Origin: Fodinibius salinus
GTDB lineage: Bacteria > Bacteroidota > Rhodothermia > Balneolales > Balneolaceae
Assembly (NCBI RefSeq): GCF_008124865.1
Contig: NZ_VNHY01000004.1
Location: 186,001 to 250,000 of the forward strand
Direction of reading: 5' to 3'
DNA: 64,000 bases
Position numbers and translations under genes: made by a program. This document shows positions 10,055-20,500 of this stretch, piece by piece (position 1 is the first letter of the stretch; each line of letters starts with the position of its first letter). The notes beneath the pieces are model-generated. The model made no database searches and was not told where the DNA came from. It saw nothing but the letters and a program-made list of their open reading frames with translations.

Positions 10055-10092
10055 CTCGATATAGCGCCAACGGTTATCAATAGAGCAAGTAC

Positions 10093-10128
10093 TTGAAAAA
10101 GTCTGTTTATAATATCAGGCTTCTTCAA
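10093..10128. terminator. Hairpin between convergent dnaJ-like and DUF2784-like genes
   Basis: TTGAAAAAGTCTG and CAGGCTTCTTCAA form an imperfect 13-bp dyad (two mismatches) in the gap between convergent genes. There is no long T-run, so it is a weak or bidirectional terminator candidate. Confidence 0.5.
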
Positions 10129-10165
10129 CTAGTTTCCTATCACAAGACAATTCACAAATTCCCTA

Positions 10166-10543
10166 TTAATTTTTATTCTTGTTTCGGTAATCTCGGATAT
10201 TAACATAGAGCGATCCGGCTATTGCCAATGCAAAGAATATGACAGTTCCAGTATCCACTACAGCCGCACTAACATCTATTCCCGTCAGTTGTTCAATTAA
10301 AAATTTAATATAAGAGTTGGGCATCTCTGTATATCCTAATTTGCGGCGCACCATCCAGTGCCAGTCGGTGCACGGGCAGTAGCCAAGTCCATACCAGATG
10401 CCCAACCCCAGCCACGAAAAACCTGTAAACAACAGCGTAGCCAGATTCCACCGCCGGCTTGCCTTCCAAAGCCATCCAAACAGATTAAACAGGATCAGTA
10501 CTGTATGGAAGATAATAAATGTGATATCGAACAATACATACAT
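10166..10543 (-). CDS. DUF2784-like small membrane protein
   Basis: A 125-aa protein with an N-terminal hydrophobic helix (about 4-22), two central helices (about 33-55) and a C-terminal helix (about 95-115). The middle GYCPCTDWHWMVRRKLG resembles the Cys-Pro-plus-Trp/Arg signature (CPLTxxENWLRRxxG) of DUF2784 proteins. No biochemical function is known for that family. It is convergent with the dnaJ-like gene and stands alone. The 246-bp gap upstream, up to the nuclease gene at 10790, holds nothing I can identify. Confidence 0.72.
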   Translation of the reverse strand: MYVLFDITFIIFHTVLILFNLFGWLWKASRRWNLATLLFTGFSWLGLGIWYGLGYCPCTDWHWMVRRKLGYTEMPNSYIKFLIEQLTGIDVSAAVVDTGTVIFFALAIAGSLYVNIRDYRNKNKN

Positions 10544-10789
10544 CCCTGAGCTATTCTATGTTAAGAAGGCTTTTATTAACTACATCTCCTGATTAAAAAA
10601 CAGGATTCATTGCGCTCAAACCGACATTATGTTGAACGTAGTTCCCACTTACATTTAATATGGATCATAGACAACGATAGAATGCCAGTATTTTAAAACT
10701 CTCAACAAATCTTAAAAGTATTTATCTTTTTGTTAAAAAGTAGGGATATTTCCCTTTGTTAAACAATCTTATTCGAAACAGATTCTATT

Positions 10790-11569
10790 ATGTACATTCT
10801 CGCTCTGTTATCATTATTACTAATTACACCTGCAAATCATACGGGAAATGAAAAAGTTTGGGGCAAAAACGGACACCGGATTGTCGGCGAAATTGCAGCT
10901 GATTATCTAACTCCTGAAGCCCGTAAAGCTGTTGATCGTATTATTGGTCCCACTTCAATGGCTATTGCCAGCACCTGGATGGATCGTATCAAATCAGATC
11001 CGGCTTATGATTATACGCACAGCTGGCACTGGGTAACTATTCCTGATGGAATGACCTATAAAGAGACAAAGAAAAACCCTGATGGTGACTTGGTTAATGC
11101 ACTGCGAACAATCATCAAGAAACTGAAAAGCGGCAACCTTTCTGCGGATGAAGAAGCAAAAAAACTAAAAATGCTTATTCATCTGGTTGGAGATATCCAC
11201 CAGCCGCTGCATGTGGGCAACGGCAAGGATCGCGGCGGTAATGATACCAAGGTAGAATGGTTCTATGAAGAGTCAAACCTGCACCGCGTATGGGACAGTG
11301 AAATGATTGATGATCGTCAGCTCAGCTTTACTGAGTTTACGGCAGCCATTAATCATCCTACAGAAACACAAATTACCAAATGGCAAGAGTCATCAGTTGT
11401 TGACTGGGCCCATGAATCAATGAAATATCGCGACCAAGTGTATGATCTGCCCGACAATCATGAAATTGGATATAAATACCAGTATAAAAATCGGCATCTG
11501 TTAAATAAGCAACTGCTCAAAGGCGGCGTCCGACTAGCCGGTTTGCTTAATGAAATTTATAGCAAATAG
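10790..11569 (+). CDS. Secreted S1/P1-family nuclease
   Basis: Zinc-dependent single-strand DNA/RNA nuclease, also a 3'-nucleotidase in many members, that acts outside the cytoplasm. It has 259 aa. A short hydrophobic leader is followed by VWGKNGHRIVGEIA, where the N-terminal Trp and the His are zinc ligands. Further ligand motifs are STWMDRI, YTHSWHWVTIP, HLVGDIHQPLHVG and GGNDTKVEW...NLHRVWD. All the histidine/aspartate positions of the trinuclear zinc site appear conserved. It looks monocistronic. A role in phosphate or nucleotide scavenging is consistent with the secreted phosphatases at 30.7-33.3 kb, but this is inference. Confidence 0.93.
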   Translation: MYILALLSLLLITPANHTGNEKVWGKNGHRIVGEIAADYLTPEARKAVDRIIGPTSMAIASTWMDRIKSDPAYDYTHSWHWVTIPDGMTYKETKKNPDGDLVNALRTIIKKLKSGNLSADEEAKKLKMLIHLVGDIHQPLHVGNGKDRGGNDTKVEWFYEESNLHRVWDSEMIDDRQLSFTEFTAAINHPTETQITKWQESSVVDWAHESMKYRDQVYDLPDNHEIGYKYQYKNRHLLNKQLLKGGVRLAGLLNEIYSK

Positions 11570-11634
11570 CTTCCATTGAAAACGTCCACGCTTGAAATTA
11601 AACCAAGTGATTACCTTAGACGCTGATCCAGCTA

Positions 11635-12171
11635 TTAGCCAAATACTTCTTCCATTACATCTTCGTGGACCGCAATATCACCCTCGCTCCAAAGCACAAA
11701 GCGAATAAGCGAAACGTATTCCAACCCATTCATTTTTTCTTGGACTGTCTGAAAAGCAACACGGGCAGCATCTTTCATCGGATAACCAAAAGCACCCGTC
11801 GAAATAGATGGGAAAGCAATCCGCTCGATTTGATGATCTTCGGCAAGATCCAGTGCATTGGAATAACAGTTAGCGAGTAATTTATCCTCCGGCTTGTCTT
11901 CCCCATAAACAGGACCCAGACAATGGATAATATATTCATTCGGCAAATTGTGCCCACCTGAAATAACAGCTTCGCCCGGCTCTATTGGAGCCATAGATCG
12001 TGTTTCTTCCGTAAGTTCTGGTCCCGCCGCACGATGAATGGCTCCCGCTACTCCACCGCCAATTCGCAGCTCCGCATTAGCAGCATTTACAACGGCAGCA
12101 ATCTCCGGCTGATTAGCAATATCTCCCCGCTTTAACTCAATTGTTATACCTGATTGTTTTGTTTCTCTCAT
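11635..12171 (-). CDS. Macro domain protein (O-acetyl-ADP-ribose deacetylase type)
   Basis: Binds and hydrolyses ADP-ribose derivatives. It has 178 aa, one macro domain of the YmdB/MacroD type. Hallmarks are AAVVNAANAELRIGGGVAGA (catalytic loop 1 with the Asn residues), PGEAVISGGHNLP, YIIHCLGPVYGE and the second substrate loop FPSISTGAFGYP. Compared with YmdB-like enzymes (NAAN...GGGGVDGAIH), Asp after GGGV is replaced by Ala (GGGVAGAIHRA), as in other macrodomain subfamilies, so deacetylase activity should not be taken for granted. It is divergent from clpB across a 284-bp intergenic region. Confidence 0.9.
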   Translation of the reverse strand: MRETKQSGITIELKRGDIANQPEIAAVVNAANAELRIGGGVAGAIHRAAGPELTEETRSMAPIEPGEAVISGGHNLPNEYIIHCLGPVYGEDKPEDKLLANCYSNALDLAEDHQIERIAFPSISTGAFGYPMKDAARVAFQTVQEKMNGLEYVSLIRFVLWSEGDIAVHEDVMEEVFG

Positions 12172-12386
12172 AGTTTTTTCGATCTGTTTCTATTTACTAG
12201 TTAAAAACACAAAATGCATGATTCAAATTCAACAAACACTCTAATTACACAACTTACTGACAATCGACTGTCAAACAGACTCGATCTTAATTCTAAATGA
12301 CAGTTTTCCTACCATAATTACAGTTCTCGGACAAAAGCATCATATTCAAGAGCAATAACACTGAAATTTAGACACCTTTTTCTGTT

Positions 12387-12402
12387 CGGTACGGTATTAG
12401 CT
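12387..12402 (+). promoter_or_regulatory. Candidate sigma-54 (-24/-12) promoter upstream of clpB
   Basis: CGGTACGGTATTAGCT matches TGGYACRNNNNTTGCW with two mismatches (C1, A13). GG and GC keep the exact 12-bp spacing. The predicted start is near 12413 and the ATG is at 12456, the same geometry as the hsp20 and dnaJ-like promoters. It is weaker than those two. Confidence 0.5.
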
Positions 12403-12455
12403 TTTATAATAATGAAATAAACAAAAAGAAATTTCCATCTAAGTATTGACTTATT

Positions 12456-15089
12456 ATGAATTTAGATAAACTGACCCTAAAAGCACAGGAGGCTGTACAA
12501 TCAGCGGTAGATCTGGCCTCCAGCAACAACAATCAGGCTGTTAGTCCCACACACTTACTGATGGCTTTCCTCTCTGATTCCGAGAACGTCATCAACACAA
12601 TATTAAATAAACTCGGTGTGCGGACCCCGCAACTGAAAACTGAACTTGAGCATCGTATCGACAAACTGCCCGTGGTAAAAGGAGCTTCAGTTTCGGGACA
12701 GTATCTGTCAAATGATTCAAAAGAAGTTTTTGACAACGCTCAACAGTCAGCTGACAATCTTGGCGATGAGTATATCAGTTCAGAACATGTACTTATCGGG
12801 ATGTTGGAATCCAAAAGCGCAGCCGGCAGCCTGTTACAAGAAAATGGAGTTAAAAAGAACGATGTGCTTAAAGTACTTGAAGATGTCCGTGGGTCTCAAA
12901 AAGTAGATGACCCCAATGCAGAAAGTCGATATAACGCCCTCAAAAAATATGGGCGTGATCTGAACGAACAGGCTGAAAAAAACAAGCTTGATCCGGTAAT
13001 CGGACGTGACCAAGAAATTCGCCGTATCATGCAGATTCTATCGCGGCGTACGAAGAATAATCCCGTTTTGATCGGAGAAGCAGGAGTTGGTAAAACAGCC
13101 ATTGCAGAAGGGCTGGCCCTACGCATCAACAAAGGCGACGTGCCCGAAAGCCTTAAAAGTAAACGTATTGTAGCTCTTGATATGGGTGCCCTGATGGCCG
13201 GAACCAAGTTCCGCGGTGAGTTTGAAGAACGGCTCAAAGCCATCGTCAATGAGGTGCAGGAATCTGAAGGCGAAATTATCCTGTTTATTGATGAAATTCA
13301 CACCCTTGTAGGCGCCGGTGCTACTGAGGGAGCTATGGATGCAGCCAACATCCTGAAACCTTCGCTCGCTCGCGGTGAGCTTCATGCCATCGGTGCCACA
13401 ACGCTGGATGAATACCGTAAGCATATCGAGAAAGACCGTGCATTAGAGCGACGAATGCAGAAAATATTGATCAATGAACCCTCGGTTGAAGATACGGTTT
13501 CTATATTACGTGGTTTGCAAGAGCGATATGAGCTCCATCACGGAGTTGAAATTCGGGATGAAGCACTGGTTGCTGCAGCCGAACTCTCACATCGATACAT
13601 CAGTGAGCGATTCCTCCCGGATAAAGCGATTGACCTCATTGATGAAGCCGCTTCGCGACTGCGCCTGGAAATTGATTCTATGCCCGAAGAGCTGGATCAG
13701 GTTGAACGACAAATTCGTCAGCTCGAAATTGAACGCGAGGGACTTAAGCGAGACCAGAACGAAGAGAAAATTAAAAATATCGAAAAAGAGCTCGCTGATC
13801 TTGAAGAAAAACGATCAACTATGCGTAACCAGTGGGATACCGAACGGGATCTCATTAAGAAAACGCGCGACCTCAAAAAAGCTGTTGAAACCACCCGCAA
13901 TGAGGCTGAAAAAGCCGAGCGCGAAGGCAAATATGAGAAGGTCGCCGAGTTGCGCTATGGCACCATCAATCAGCTTGAAAACGATCTGGAAGAAACCCAG
14001 GAAAAGCTGGAAGAAGTTCAGGAAGGCCGCGCCATGTTAAAAGAGGAAGTCGAATATGAAGATATTGCTGATATCGTCTCGCGGTGGACCGGCATTCCTG
14101 TACGCAAGATGCTGCAAAGCGAACGTGAAAAACTGGTCCATCTTGAGGAGGAGCTGCACAAACGTGTGGTAGGACAGGATCCTGCTGTGGAAACAGTATC
14201 AAATGCGGTACGTCGTTCACGCGCCGGACTGCAGGATGCTCAGCGGCCCATTGGCTCGTTCTTTTTCCTCGGGTCTACGGGAGTCGGAAAGACCGAACTT
14301 GCCCGATCACTGGCTAATTTCCTCTTTAATGACGAGGATGCCATGGTTCGCATTGACATGAGTGAATACATGGAGCGCCACAGCGTGAGTCGACTTGTTG
14401 GGGCCCCTCCCGGCTATGTGGGCCATGATGAAGGCGGACAACTGACTGAAGCGGTACGTCGCAAACCATACTCAGTTATCTTGTTGGATGAGATCGAAAA
14501 GGCACATCCCGATGTATTCAACATGCTGCTACAGGTTCTCGATGAGGGTCGTCTGACTGATAACAAAGGCGTTACTGTCGATTTTACTAACACTATTATT
14601 ATCATGACCAGTAACATCGGCTCACATCTTATTTCAGATAAAATTGAAGAAACCGGCGGCGAATTTACTGATGAAGTGTACAGCAAACTGCAAGATAAGC
14701 TGATGGACCAGCTCAAAAAACAAATTCGTCCCGAGTTCTTAAACCGTGTGGATGATGTAATTGTATTCCATCCGCTAGAGCAAGAACACATCCGCGAAAT
14801 TGTGGATATCCAACTTCGACGCGTACACAAAATGCTGGACAAGAAAGACATGAAGCTGTCGGTATCTGATAACGTCAAAGACTGGCTGGCTGAACGCGGT
14901 TACGATCCCGTCTATGGTGCACGTCCGCTCAAGCGACTTATCCAGACGAAGATCATTGATCAGCTGGCTACAAAGCTACTCAAGCACGAAGAAGAAGGCG
15001 AAATAAGCTTTGAGGCTACAATCAGTGAAGACGGCGAAAGTATTGAATTTGCCGAGGCGTATGAGGATGCTGAGGCAGTAGTAGATTAA
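12456..15089 (+). CDS. clpB: ATP-dependent disaggregase ClpB
   Basis: Hsp100 that extracts polypeptides from aggregates together with DnaK/DnaJ and sHsps. It has 877 aa, full length. Clp N-domain at 1-145; NBD1 with Walker A GEAGVGKT (207-214) and Walker [10 protein letters not shown]; long coiled-coil M-domain at about 400-530, which distinguishes ClpB from ClpA/ClpC; NBD2 with Walker A GSTGVGKT (606-613) and [16 protein letters not shown]-terminal domain with [13 protein letters not shown]. There is no ClpP-binding IGF/IGL loop, as expected. It is monocistronic with a candidate sigma-54 promoter. A long hairpin follows the stop codon. Confidence 0.97.
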   Translation: MNLDKLTLKAQEAVQSAVDLASSNNNQAVSPTHLLMAFLSDSENVINTILNKLGVRTPQLKTELEHRIDKLPVVKGASVSGQYLSNDSKEVFDNAQQSADNLGDEYISSEHVLIGMLESKSAAGSLLQENGVKKNDVLKVLEDVRGSQKVDDPNAESRYNALKKYGRDLNEQAEKNKLDPVIGRDQEIRRIMQILSRRTKNNPVLIGEAGVGKTAIAEGLALRINKGDVPESLKSKRIVALDMGALMAGTKFRGEFEERLKAIVNEVQESEGEIILFIDEIHTLVGAGATEGAMDAANILKPSLARGELHAIGATTLDEYRKHIEKDRALERRMQKILINEPSVEDTVSILRGLQERYELHHGVEIRDEALVAAAELSHRYISERFLPDKAIDLIDEAASRLRLEIDSMPEELDQVERQIRQLEIEREGLKRDQNEEKIKNIEKELADLEEKRSTMRNQWDTERDLIKKTRDLKKAVETTRNEAEKAEREGKYEKVAELRYGTINQLENDLEETQEKLEEVQEGRAMLKEEVEYEDIADIVSRWTGIPVRKMLQSEREKLVHLEEELHKRVVGQDPAVETVSNAVRRSRAGLQDAQRPIGSFFFLGSTGVGKTELARSLANFLFNDEDAMVRIDMSEYMERHSVSRLVGAPPGYVGHDEGGQLTEAVRRKPYSVILLDEIEKAHPDVFNMLLQVLDEGRLTDNKGVTVDFTNTIIIMTSNIGSHLISDKIEETGGEFTDEVYSKLQDKLMDQLKKQIRPEFLNRVDDVIVFHPLEQEHIREIVDIQLRRVHKMLDKKDMKLSVSDNVKDWLAERGYDPVYGARPLKRLIQTKIIDQLATKLLKHEEEGEISFEATISEDGESIEFAEAYEDAEAVVD

Positions 15090-15103
15090 ATTAGTGGTAA
15101 TAT

Positions 15104-15157
15104 CCAGTTAGTAGTTGGGCAGTAAGCGGTTCCGTTTGGGCTGCCGGCTACTACTGG
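15104..15157. repeat. Long imperfect hairpin after clpB
   Basis: CCAGTTAGTAGTTGGGCAG and CTGCCGGCTACTACTGG are near-complementary arms around a loop of about 18 nt, starting 15 bp after the clpB stop. There is no T-run after it. It may stabilise the 3' end or help termination between the convergent clpB and lpxR-like genes. Confidence 0.5.
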
Positions 15158-15275
15158 CATATTGCCTATTCTATCTACTGTCATTACCCGTGGTGTTAAT
15201 ATGTTGGAGGTGTTCATCATTTCCGATCGAAACGATGGAATCAGATTGGGTGATCCATTTACTAATTATTAGCTG

Positions 15276-16274
15276 CTAAAAGCGAACCGCCATACTTACT
15301 CTTACAATATTATGTCGGCGTCCGCCCTTTACTTCGGGACTCAACTGACTCATTACTAGTCTCCACGAAACAACGGGCAGGGCATATTCAAATCCGCCGG
15401 AAATAGTTAGCAAATAAGGTTCCGCCTCTTTGATATACGCTTGTTTTGTGCTATCAAAAGTATTGCCTTCAATAAGTGCATTATGCAGCACAAAAGTATT
15501 ATTAACCCCCAAAAATACGAACCATTCTTTTTTGTGATGGTCGGCGGGAGTATCTTTTCCTTTTTTTTGCAGCTGGCTGGCAGTAGCAACAGAATGATCA
15601 ATAGCATTTATATCACCTAATCTTAGTTTTGCACCTGCGGACAAATCGTTGAATGCCGTACCGGCTCTAAATCCCGTATTGGAAATAATATCAGCACTCG
15701 AGGATAGCGGAAAAGAGTACTTATAATCCATATTGATATTAGCAACGGGTAAGTTCTGTATCTGAAACTGCCACCCAAGGGGCTGGGGAAACCCAAACCA
15801 CTTGTGCCATTTTTTTTGTAGCTGCTCTCCGCCGGCTGAAGGTCCGATAACACCCAGCGTCAACCCTAATTGTAGATAATTTTGCCGTCTCCAAAAGGTA
15901 TCCAGAGTTGAAGTTAAAAACAGATAGCCAGCATACGGTCGATCAATATTAGCTATGGTCTGTGCACGGATTAAACGAGGAGTATAAATTTCCTGTCCTA
16001 ATGTAAAGCGCAAAATCTGTTTGCGCTGTTCCCCTGACATTATATTAGACAAGAAAAAATCGCTATTTACCAATCGGCTGTAGCTGAGATGCAGTCCGTT
16101 GGTAAAATAATAGTCCTGATAAGGCGGCAAAAAATTATCATTGATGGTACTGGCACTAATCTGATTTTGAAACTTTTTGTCAGTATTGGCCTGACCATAG
16201 CTAACAGAAATAGCTCCACACCAAATACAAATAATAAATAATATTGCTGGTAATTGGGTATTTCTTAGCGCCAT
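15276..16274 (-). CDS. LpxR-like lipid A 3'-O-deacylase (DUF2219)
   Basis: Outer-membrane beta-barrel hydrolase that trims lipid A acyl chains in known members. It has 332 aa. A signal peptide (residues 1-27, ending YGQA) is followed by NDNFLPPYQDYYFTNGLHL, matching the family's catalytic N-D-N plus D-x-x-YT/FTxG region. The LpxR/DUF2219 hallmark DRPYAGYLF is present, and a C-terminal aromatic (VSMAVRF) is typical of barrel strands. It is next to the envelope-biogenesis genes tamB/tamA on the same strand but separated from them by an aminopeptidase gene. Whether it acts on this organism's lipid A is inference from the family. Confidence 0.85.
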   Translation of the reverse strand: MALRNTQLPAILFIICIWCGAISVSYGQANTDKKFQNQISASTINDNFLPPYQDYYFTNGLHLSYSRLVNSDFFLSNIMSGEQRKQILRFTLGQEIYTPRLIRAQTIANIDRPYAGYLFLTSTLDTFWRRQNYLQLGLTLGVIGPSAGGEQLQKKWHKWFGFPQPLGWQFQIQNLPVANINMDYKYSFPLSSSADIISNTGFRAGTAFNDLSAGAKLRLGDINAIDHSVATASQLQKKGKDTPADHHKKEWFVFLGVNNTFVLHNALIEGNTFDSTKQAYIKEAEPYLLTISGGFEYALPVVSWRLVMSQLSPEVKGGRRHNIVRVSMAVRF

Positions 16275-16349
16275 AGCAGTTTTTTATCAAAATGGTTTAA
16301 CCCACAGATTAACTGCGAAATAAGATTACTTATGAAATAAACGAGCTAT

Positions 16350-17456
16350 TTATTTTTGAAGTAAGTTTTCGGGGTTTAATCCTTTTAAGTCATCAGTAAT
16401 AAATTTGCGTCCCTCGCGAATTTTCTCACCATCTAAATAAACATCCGCGCCGATACAAACGAGATCCCAGTGAATATTACTTTCATTTCCGTTGGGAGCA
16501 ATCTCGTAATCATTACCCAGGGTCAGATGATTAGAACCGTAAATCTTTTCATCAAACAGAATATCATACATAGGTTCTTTGATAACGGGATTGAGTCCAA
16601 AGCTGAATTCCCCAAACTGGCGCGCGCCGGCATCAGTATCTAAAATTTCCTGCAATTGTTCGTTATTCGAAGAATCAGAATCAACAACCACGCCGTCACG
16701 CACTTCCAATTTTACGTATTCAAATGGTTTGCCCTGGTAGACCGACGGCGCATACGAAATATGTCCATTCACGGAAGATAAAATCGGAGACGAAAATAAT
16801 TCTCCATCTGGAATATTCTTTTCACCAAAACAAGGAATCCACGTCTGGTCTTTTACCGAAAAGGAAATATCGGTCTCCTCTCCTTTCAGCCGGATCATAT
16901 CGGTATCTTCCAGACGATCCTGCAGTGGCTTCATGGCTTCGGCCAGCTCGGTATAATCCAACAAACAGGCTTTGTAGTAAAATTCGCGGAATTTTTGCGT
17001 GGGCATTTTGGCATTCATGGCAAAAGCCTCAGACGGGTATCGCAAGACAACCCAGCTGGTATTGTTGACGCGTTCCTTATAATGCACGGGATCAACAAAA
17101 TAATCGGCATACGCTTTGTTGGCCTCTTTGCTGACCTCGGATTGCTCATAAATATTTAACGAAGCGCGGACTCCAACGAAAGCATCCATCTGTTTCATCA
17201 GCGGCAGCTGATCTACTTCGGCCTGCGTAGTCCAGAAGTCTTTATCACCGCTTTCAATAAGCATACGACGAATTTCGGTATCTTCAATCTGTATAAATGG
17301 ATTTGCTCCCATCTTGCGTGTGTGCTCTACCAGCGCCCGCAACAAACCAATGCCATTAAGTCCTACCAGCTGCAGCATCACATTTTGGCCGGACTCCAGA
17401 TCACAACTGAATTCTAATACTTTTTCTGCTAATTGCTTGTCTTCGTTTGAATACAT
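16350..17456 (-). CDS. M29-family metalloaminopeptidase
   Basis: Cytosolic dimetal aminopeptidase of the thermophilic AmpT/AmpS/AmpII type. I place the start at the ATG at 17456 (MYSNEDKQLAEKVLEFS), giving 368 aa. The frame is open 35 codons further upstream, but that extension (MNRFSQIIYVNICVNLL) looks non-homologous. Family motifs: an acidic metal ligand in the SFSVKDQTW to PDGELFSSP block, then GARQFGEFSFGLNP, LGNDYEIAPNG and the terminal SNIHWDLVCIG carrying the His and Asp ligands. It is on the same strand as tamB but 127 bp away. General peptide turnover is the likely role. Confidence 0.88.
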   Translation of the reverse strand: MYSNEDKQLAEKVLEFSCDLESGQNVMLQLVGLNGIGLLRALVEHTRKMGANPFIQIEDTEIRRMLIESGDKDFWTTQAEVDQLPLMKQMDAFVGVRASLNIYEQSEVSKEANKAYADYFVDPVHYKERVNNTSWVVLRYPSEAFAMNAKMPTQKFREFYYKACLLDYTELAEAMKPLQDRLEDTDMIRLKGEETDISFSVKDQTWIPCFGEKNIPDGELFSSPILSSVNGHISYAPSVYQGKPFEYVKLEVRDGVVVDSDSSNNEQLQEILDTDAGARQFGEFSFGLNPVIKEPMYDILFDEKIYGSNHLTLGNDYEIAPNGNESNIHWDLVCIGADVYLDGEKIREGRKFITDDLKGLNPENLLQK

Positions 17457-17583
17457 GTCAAAAAAATATTTTAGTTCTAAAAAGTTTATAGAACACGAAT
17501 TATATGGATCAAGCAAATTTACACAGATATTAACATATATAATCTGCGAAAATCTATTCAACCAGCTTTATCTGTGTTCTATC

Positions 17584-20500
17584 CTAATAATCATAATCCC
17601 ATTTTATATCTATACCTTCTCGGATGCCATTACCTTGGCGCAATAGAAGCTTTAAATTTTTCTTGAGTTCATACTCCAATAGGAAACTGGTATCCGGTCG
17701 TGAACCGGTAATTACATTCTGTATAGCAAAAAATACTTTGGGACTGATATACCAACCGGTAGTAATAGCAGTGCCATTGTCTCCAGCTGTTTGGGTATTA
17801 TCAATTTTTACTACATCTATACCCAGCTTGCGGGTAGCCAACGCCTCTACCCTATCCAGTAACACATCGATCGCAATATTGGCTGCTGCATTGTTGCTTC
17901 CGGACCCTGCCACTGCCTGCTTCCAAGAGTTGAGCGCATAATAAGGCTGTCCAAATATAGTATAGCTGATAATATTGTCCAGCTCCATCTGTGGCTGACT
18001 CTCATACTTGAATTTCGGCTTCTCTACCGTTCCTTCTATGATATACCAAATGATAATATCCTCTTTGGTTTGGGGCGGTTCGTACCGAGTGCGAATCATA
18101 AGGTTGGGGTTTTTGGGATTGCCGGTAAAGGTAACCGCTCCTTCCTGCAGCTTAAATCGTTTACCAAACGGTAAGGCGTAGCCTTCGGGGGTATTGATCG
18201 TGCCAAAAAGCTGTAGCTTACTGCCGGGTTCTTTCAGCAATTCCACCGAACCATCAAGTTTGGCTTCCATCTCCAAATATCTTTCATTCCTGATAAAAAA
18301 CCGGCGATTAAATGAGACGTTCATATCCAGTGACAGCGAATCATATACACTAACTCTAGGTTCTTCTTTCGTGGAGTCAAGAGAAACTGTTTCTACCGAC
18401 TTTTCTCCAAAATTATCCAGTCGCACAAAACCATCTACAAAGCTGAGGTTGCCGCTTACTTTGGGTTTCGTGACAGTACCTCGAACTCGGGAATCTAAAT
18501 TAATGGCCGCACTGTATTTTTTACTATTAGCTGCACGAAAATTACTTGCATTCACATCCAAATTGATATTTCCCGGTACCATTTCAGCAAACTCAACCAT
18601 ACCCTTGGCGGTGAGTTTACCCTTGCCGCTTTTAGCAGAAAAAGACTGCAGCTGAATTTCATCAGATCGAAATAATACTTTTGAACTGATATTCTGTACC
18701 TGAATACCTGCCGGCACCAAGTGGAATACACCATTACGAAATGTAAGCTGGCCCTTTGCCTGTAAGTCACCCGCCGGTCCTTCAATACGCACATCACCGT
18801 CAAGCGTACCTTTCACCCCGCGCACCTTCTTTGGATCCAGAAAATCATCCACAGCTGCCAAATTAAAATCATTTGTTGATATATTAGCAGATACTGAATC
18901 TTTGCGGCCCGGTAAATCCACATTGAAAGTTTTTAAATCGATAAATAAGGGGAACTGCACATTTATTTCGGCTGCCTTCTGTTTTAGAGATGTTACCGAA
19001 GCATCCAGATTGAGACTTCGCTTATCGTGATTATAGGTACCGCCGGCAGTCACCGAATCGACCCCCACCCCTGACAGCTCTCCCTCTGTTAAGCTGGCAT
19101 CAATCGTAAATTTTGGGTTACCGGCCTCACCGCTGAGTGATCCTGCGAAAGCCACTTTCCCGGTACTATTGGTAATACCTAAATCAGCAAAAATATCCCC
19201 AAATTGTTTAATTGATATTTTTTTCATCCGAAGCTTGCCCTCGACAGGTTCATCAAAAAAAGACGGCGGCAAGTCTTCGGGGTTTGCCAATCGGAAGGGG
19301 AGTGAGGCTTCACCTTCTAACAGAGTTTTTCCCCTGTCTCGAACTCGCAACCTACCGTTAAGTCGCTCATTTTCTACACCTCCTTCTATAGATAGGGTAT
19401 TAAATCCGGCCCCTTTGTAACGGACCTCTGACAATAGTATTTCTCCCTGAGCATCTAGTGCAGTATCTTTGCGCGTAATTTCCATCCTGCCAGAGAGCAT
19501 CCCTTCAACCACCGGCTTACCAAACAGGCAGTGCTGTATAGTTGCAATATTCAGGTCCTTACCTTCTACTACTCCACGCTGTTCCTCTTCTGAAAATATC
19601 GGCAGCGCTAATTCCAGGTACGCTTGGTCAGAGACTACGCGCATAGTACCAACACTCAGTCTATCATTACTATATGTGGCGGCAAAAGGTTGTTCAAGAC
19701 TTAACGTTCGATAATCACTGATTATATCTAGTTTTGTGGTTGTAAGCTGTACAGAGTCAGGACGTATATCATAGGAACCAGCCTGTTCAATACGCCCTTC
19801 TTTGGGACTAGAAAACGTCAGTTCAAAACTACCTTTAACTGCCGGGTCAAAATATTGTCCCTGACTCTTAAAACTAAAATCCTGCATATTTAGCCCGTAA
19901 AAAGCTGGATTCTCTAAGTCCAGATCTACCGAATAATCAATAGTTGACTGTAGTTTCGTGTCCACCGATCCCTGGAGCTGATTTGTCGAAAATACGGTTC
20001 CATAACGAACATCAGAAAAATCCACATTACCCGAAAACTGGATACCCTGATCCAGCCCTGGGCTCAACCGTCCGGTTATTTTCCCTTCGGCATTTAACCC
20101 TTTAACTCCTGCCAGTGGTGCTAAGGCACCAATATCCTTAAACTCAAGATTCAGCGATAACTTATTTTCCGGATCATTGTGATTTAGCAAATGCATCCGA
20201 GCTTCCAGTGAACCCTCTGCAATGGTACTTTTAAGACGGGCACTATCTACAACCGCAATCGTATCTTTAATCGAAACCCCGGCTGACAAATTTCGCAGCA
20301 GCTCTCCGTTGATAAGTGATGAGTCTACTGAAACAGATGTTTGAAGCTGCAAATCTGCCAAGCTAATACCACTTCCACTACCCGAAAGCTCAGCATTAAT
20401 AGCGGTATTAAAATTTGGCTTACCCATGAGCGCTCCTACATTGAGATTACGGGTTTGAAGCTCATAATTATAATTCGGAATGGTAAAAATATTGTTCGCA

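Noticed and set aside
17457-17561. N-terminal 35-residue extension of the M29 aminopeptidase
   Set aside because: The ATG at 17456 gives the expected family N-terminus. The extension is AT-rich and unlike any peptidase start.
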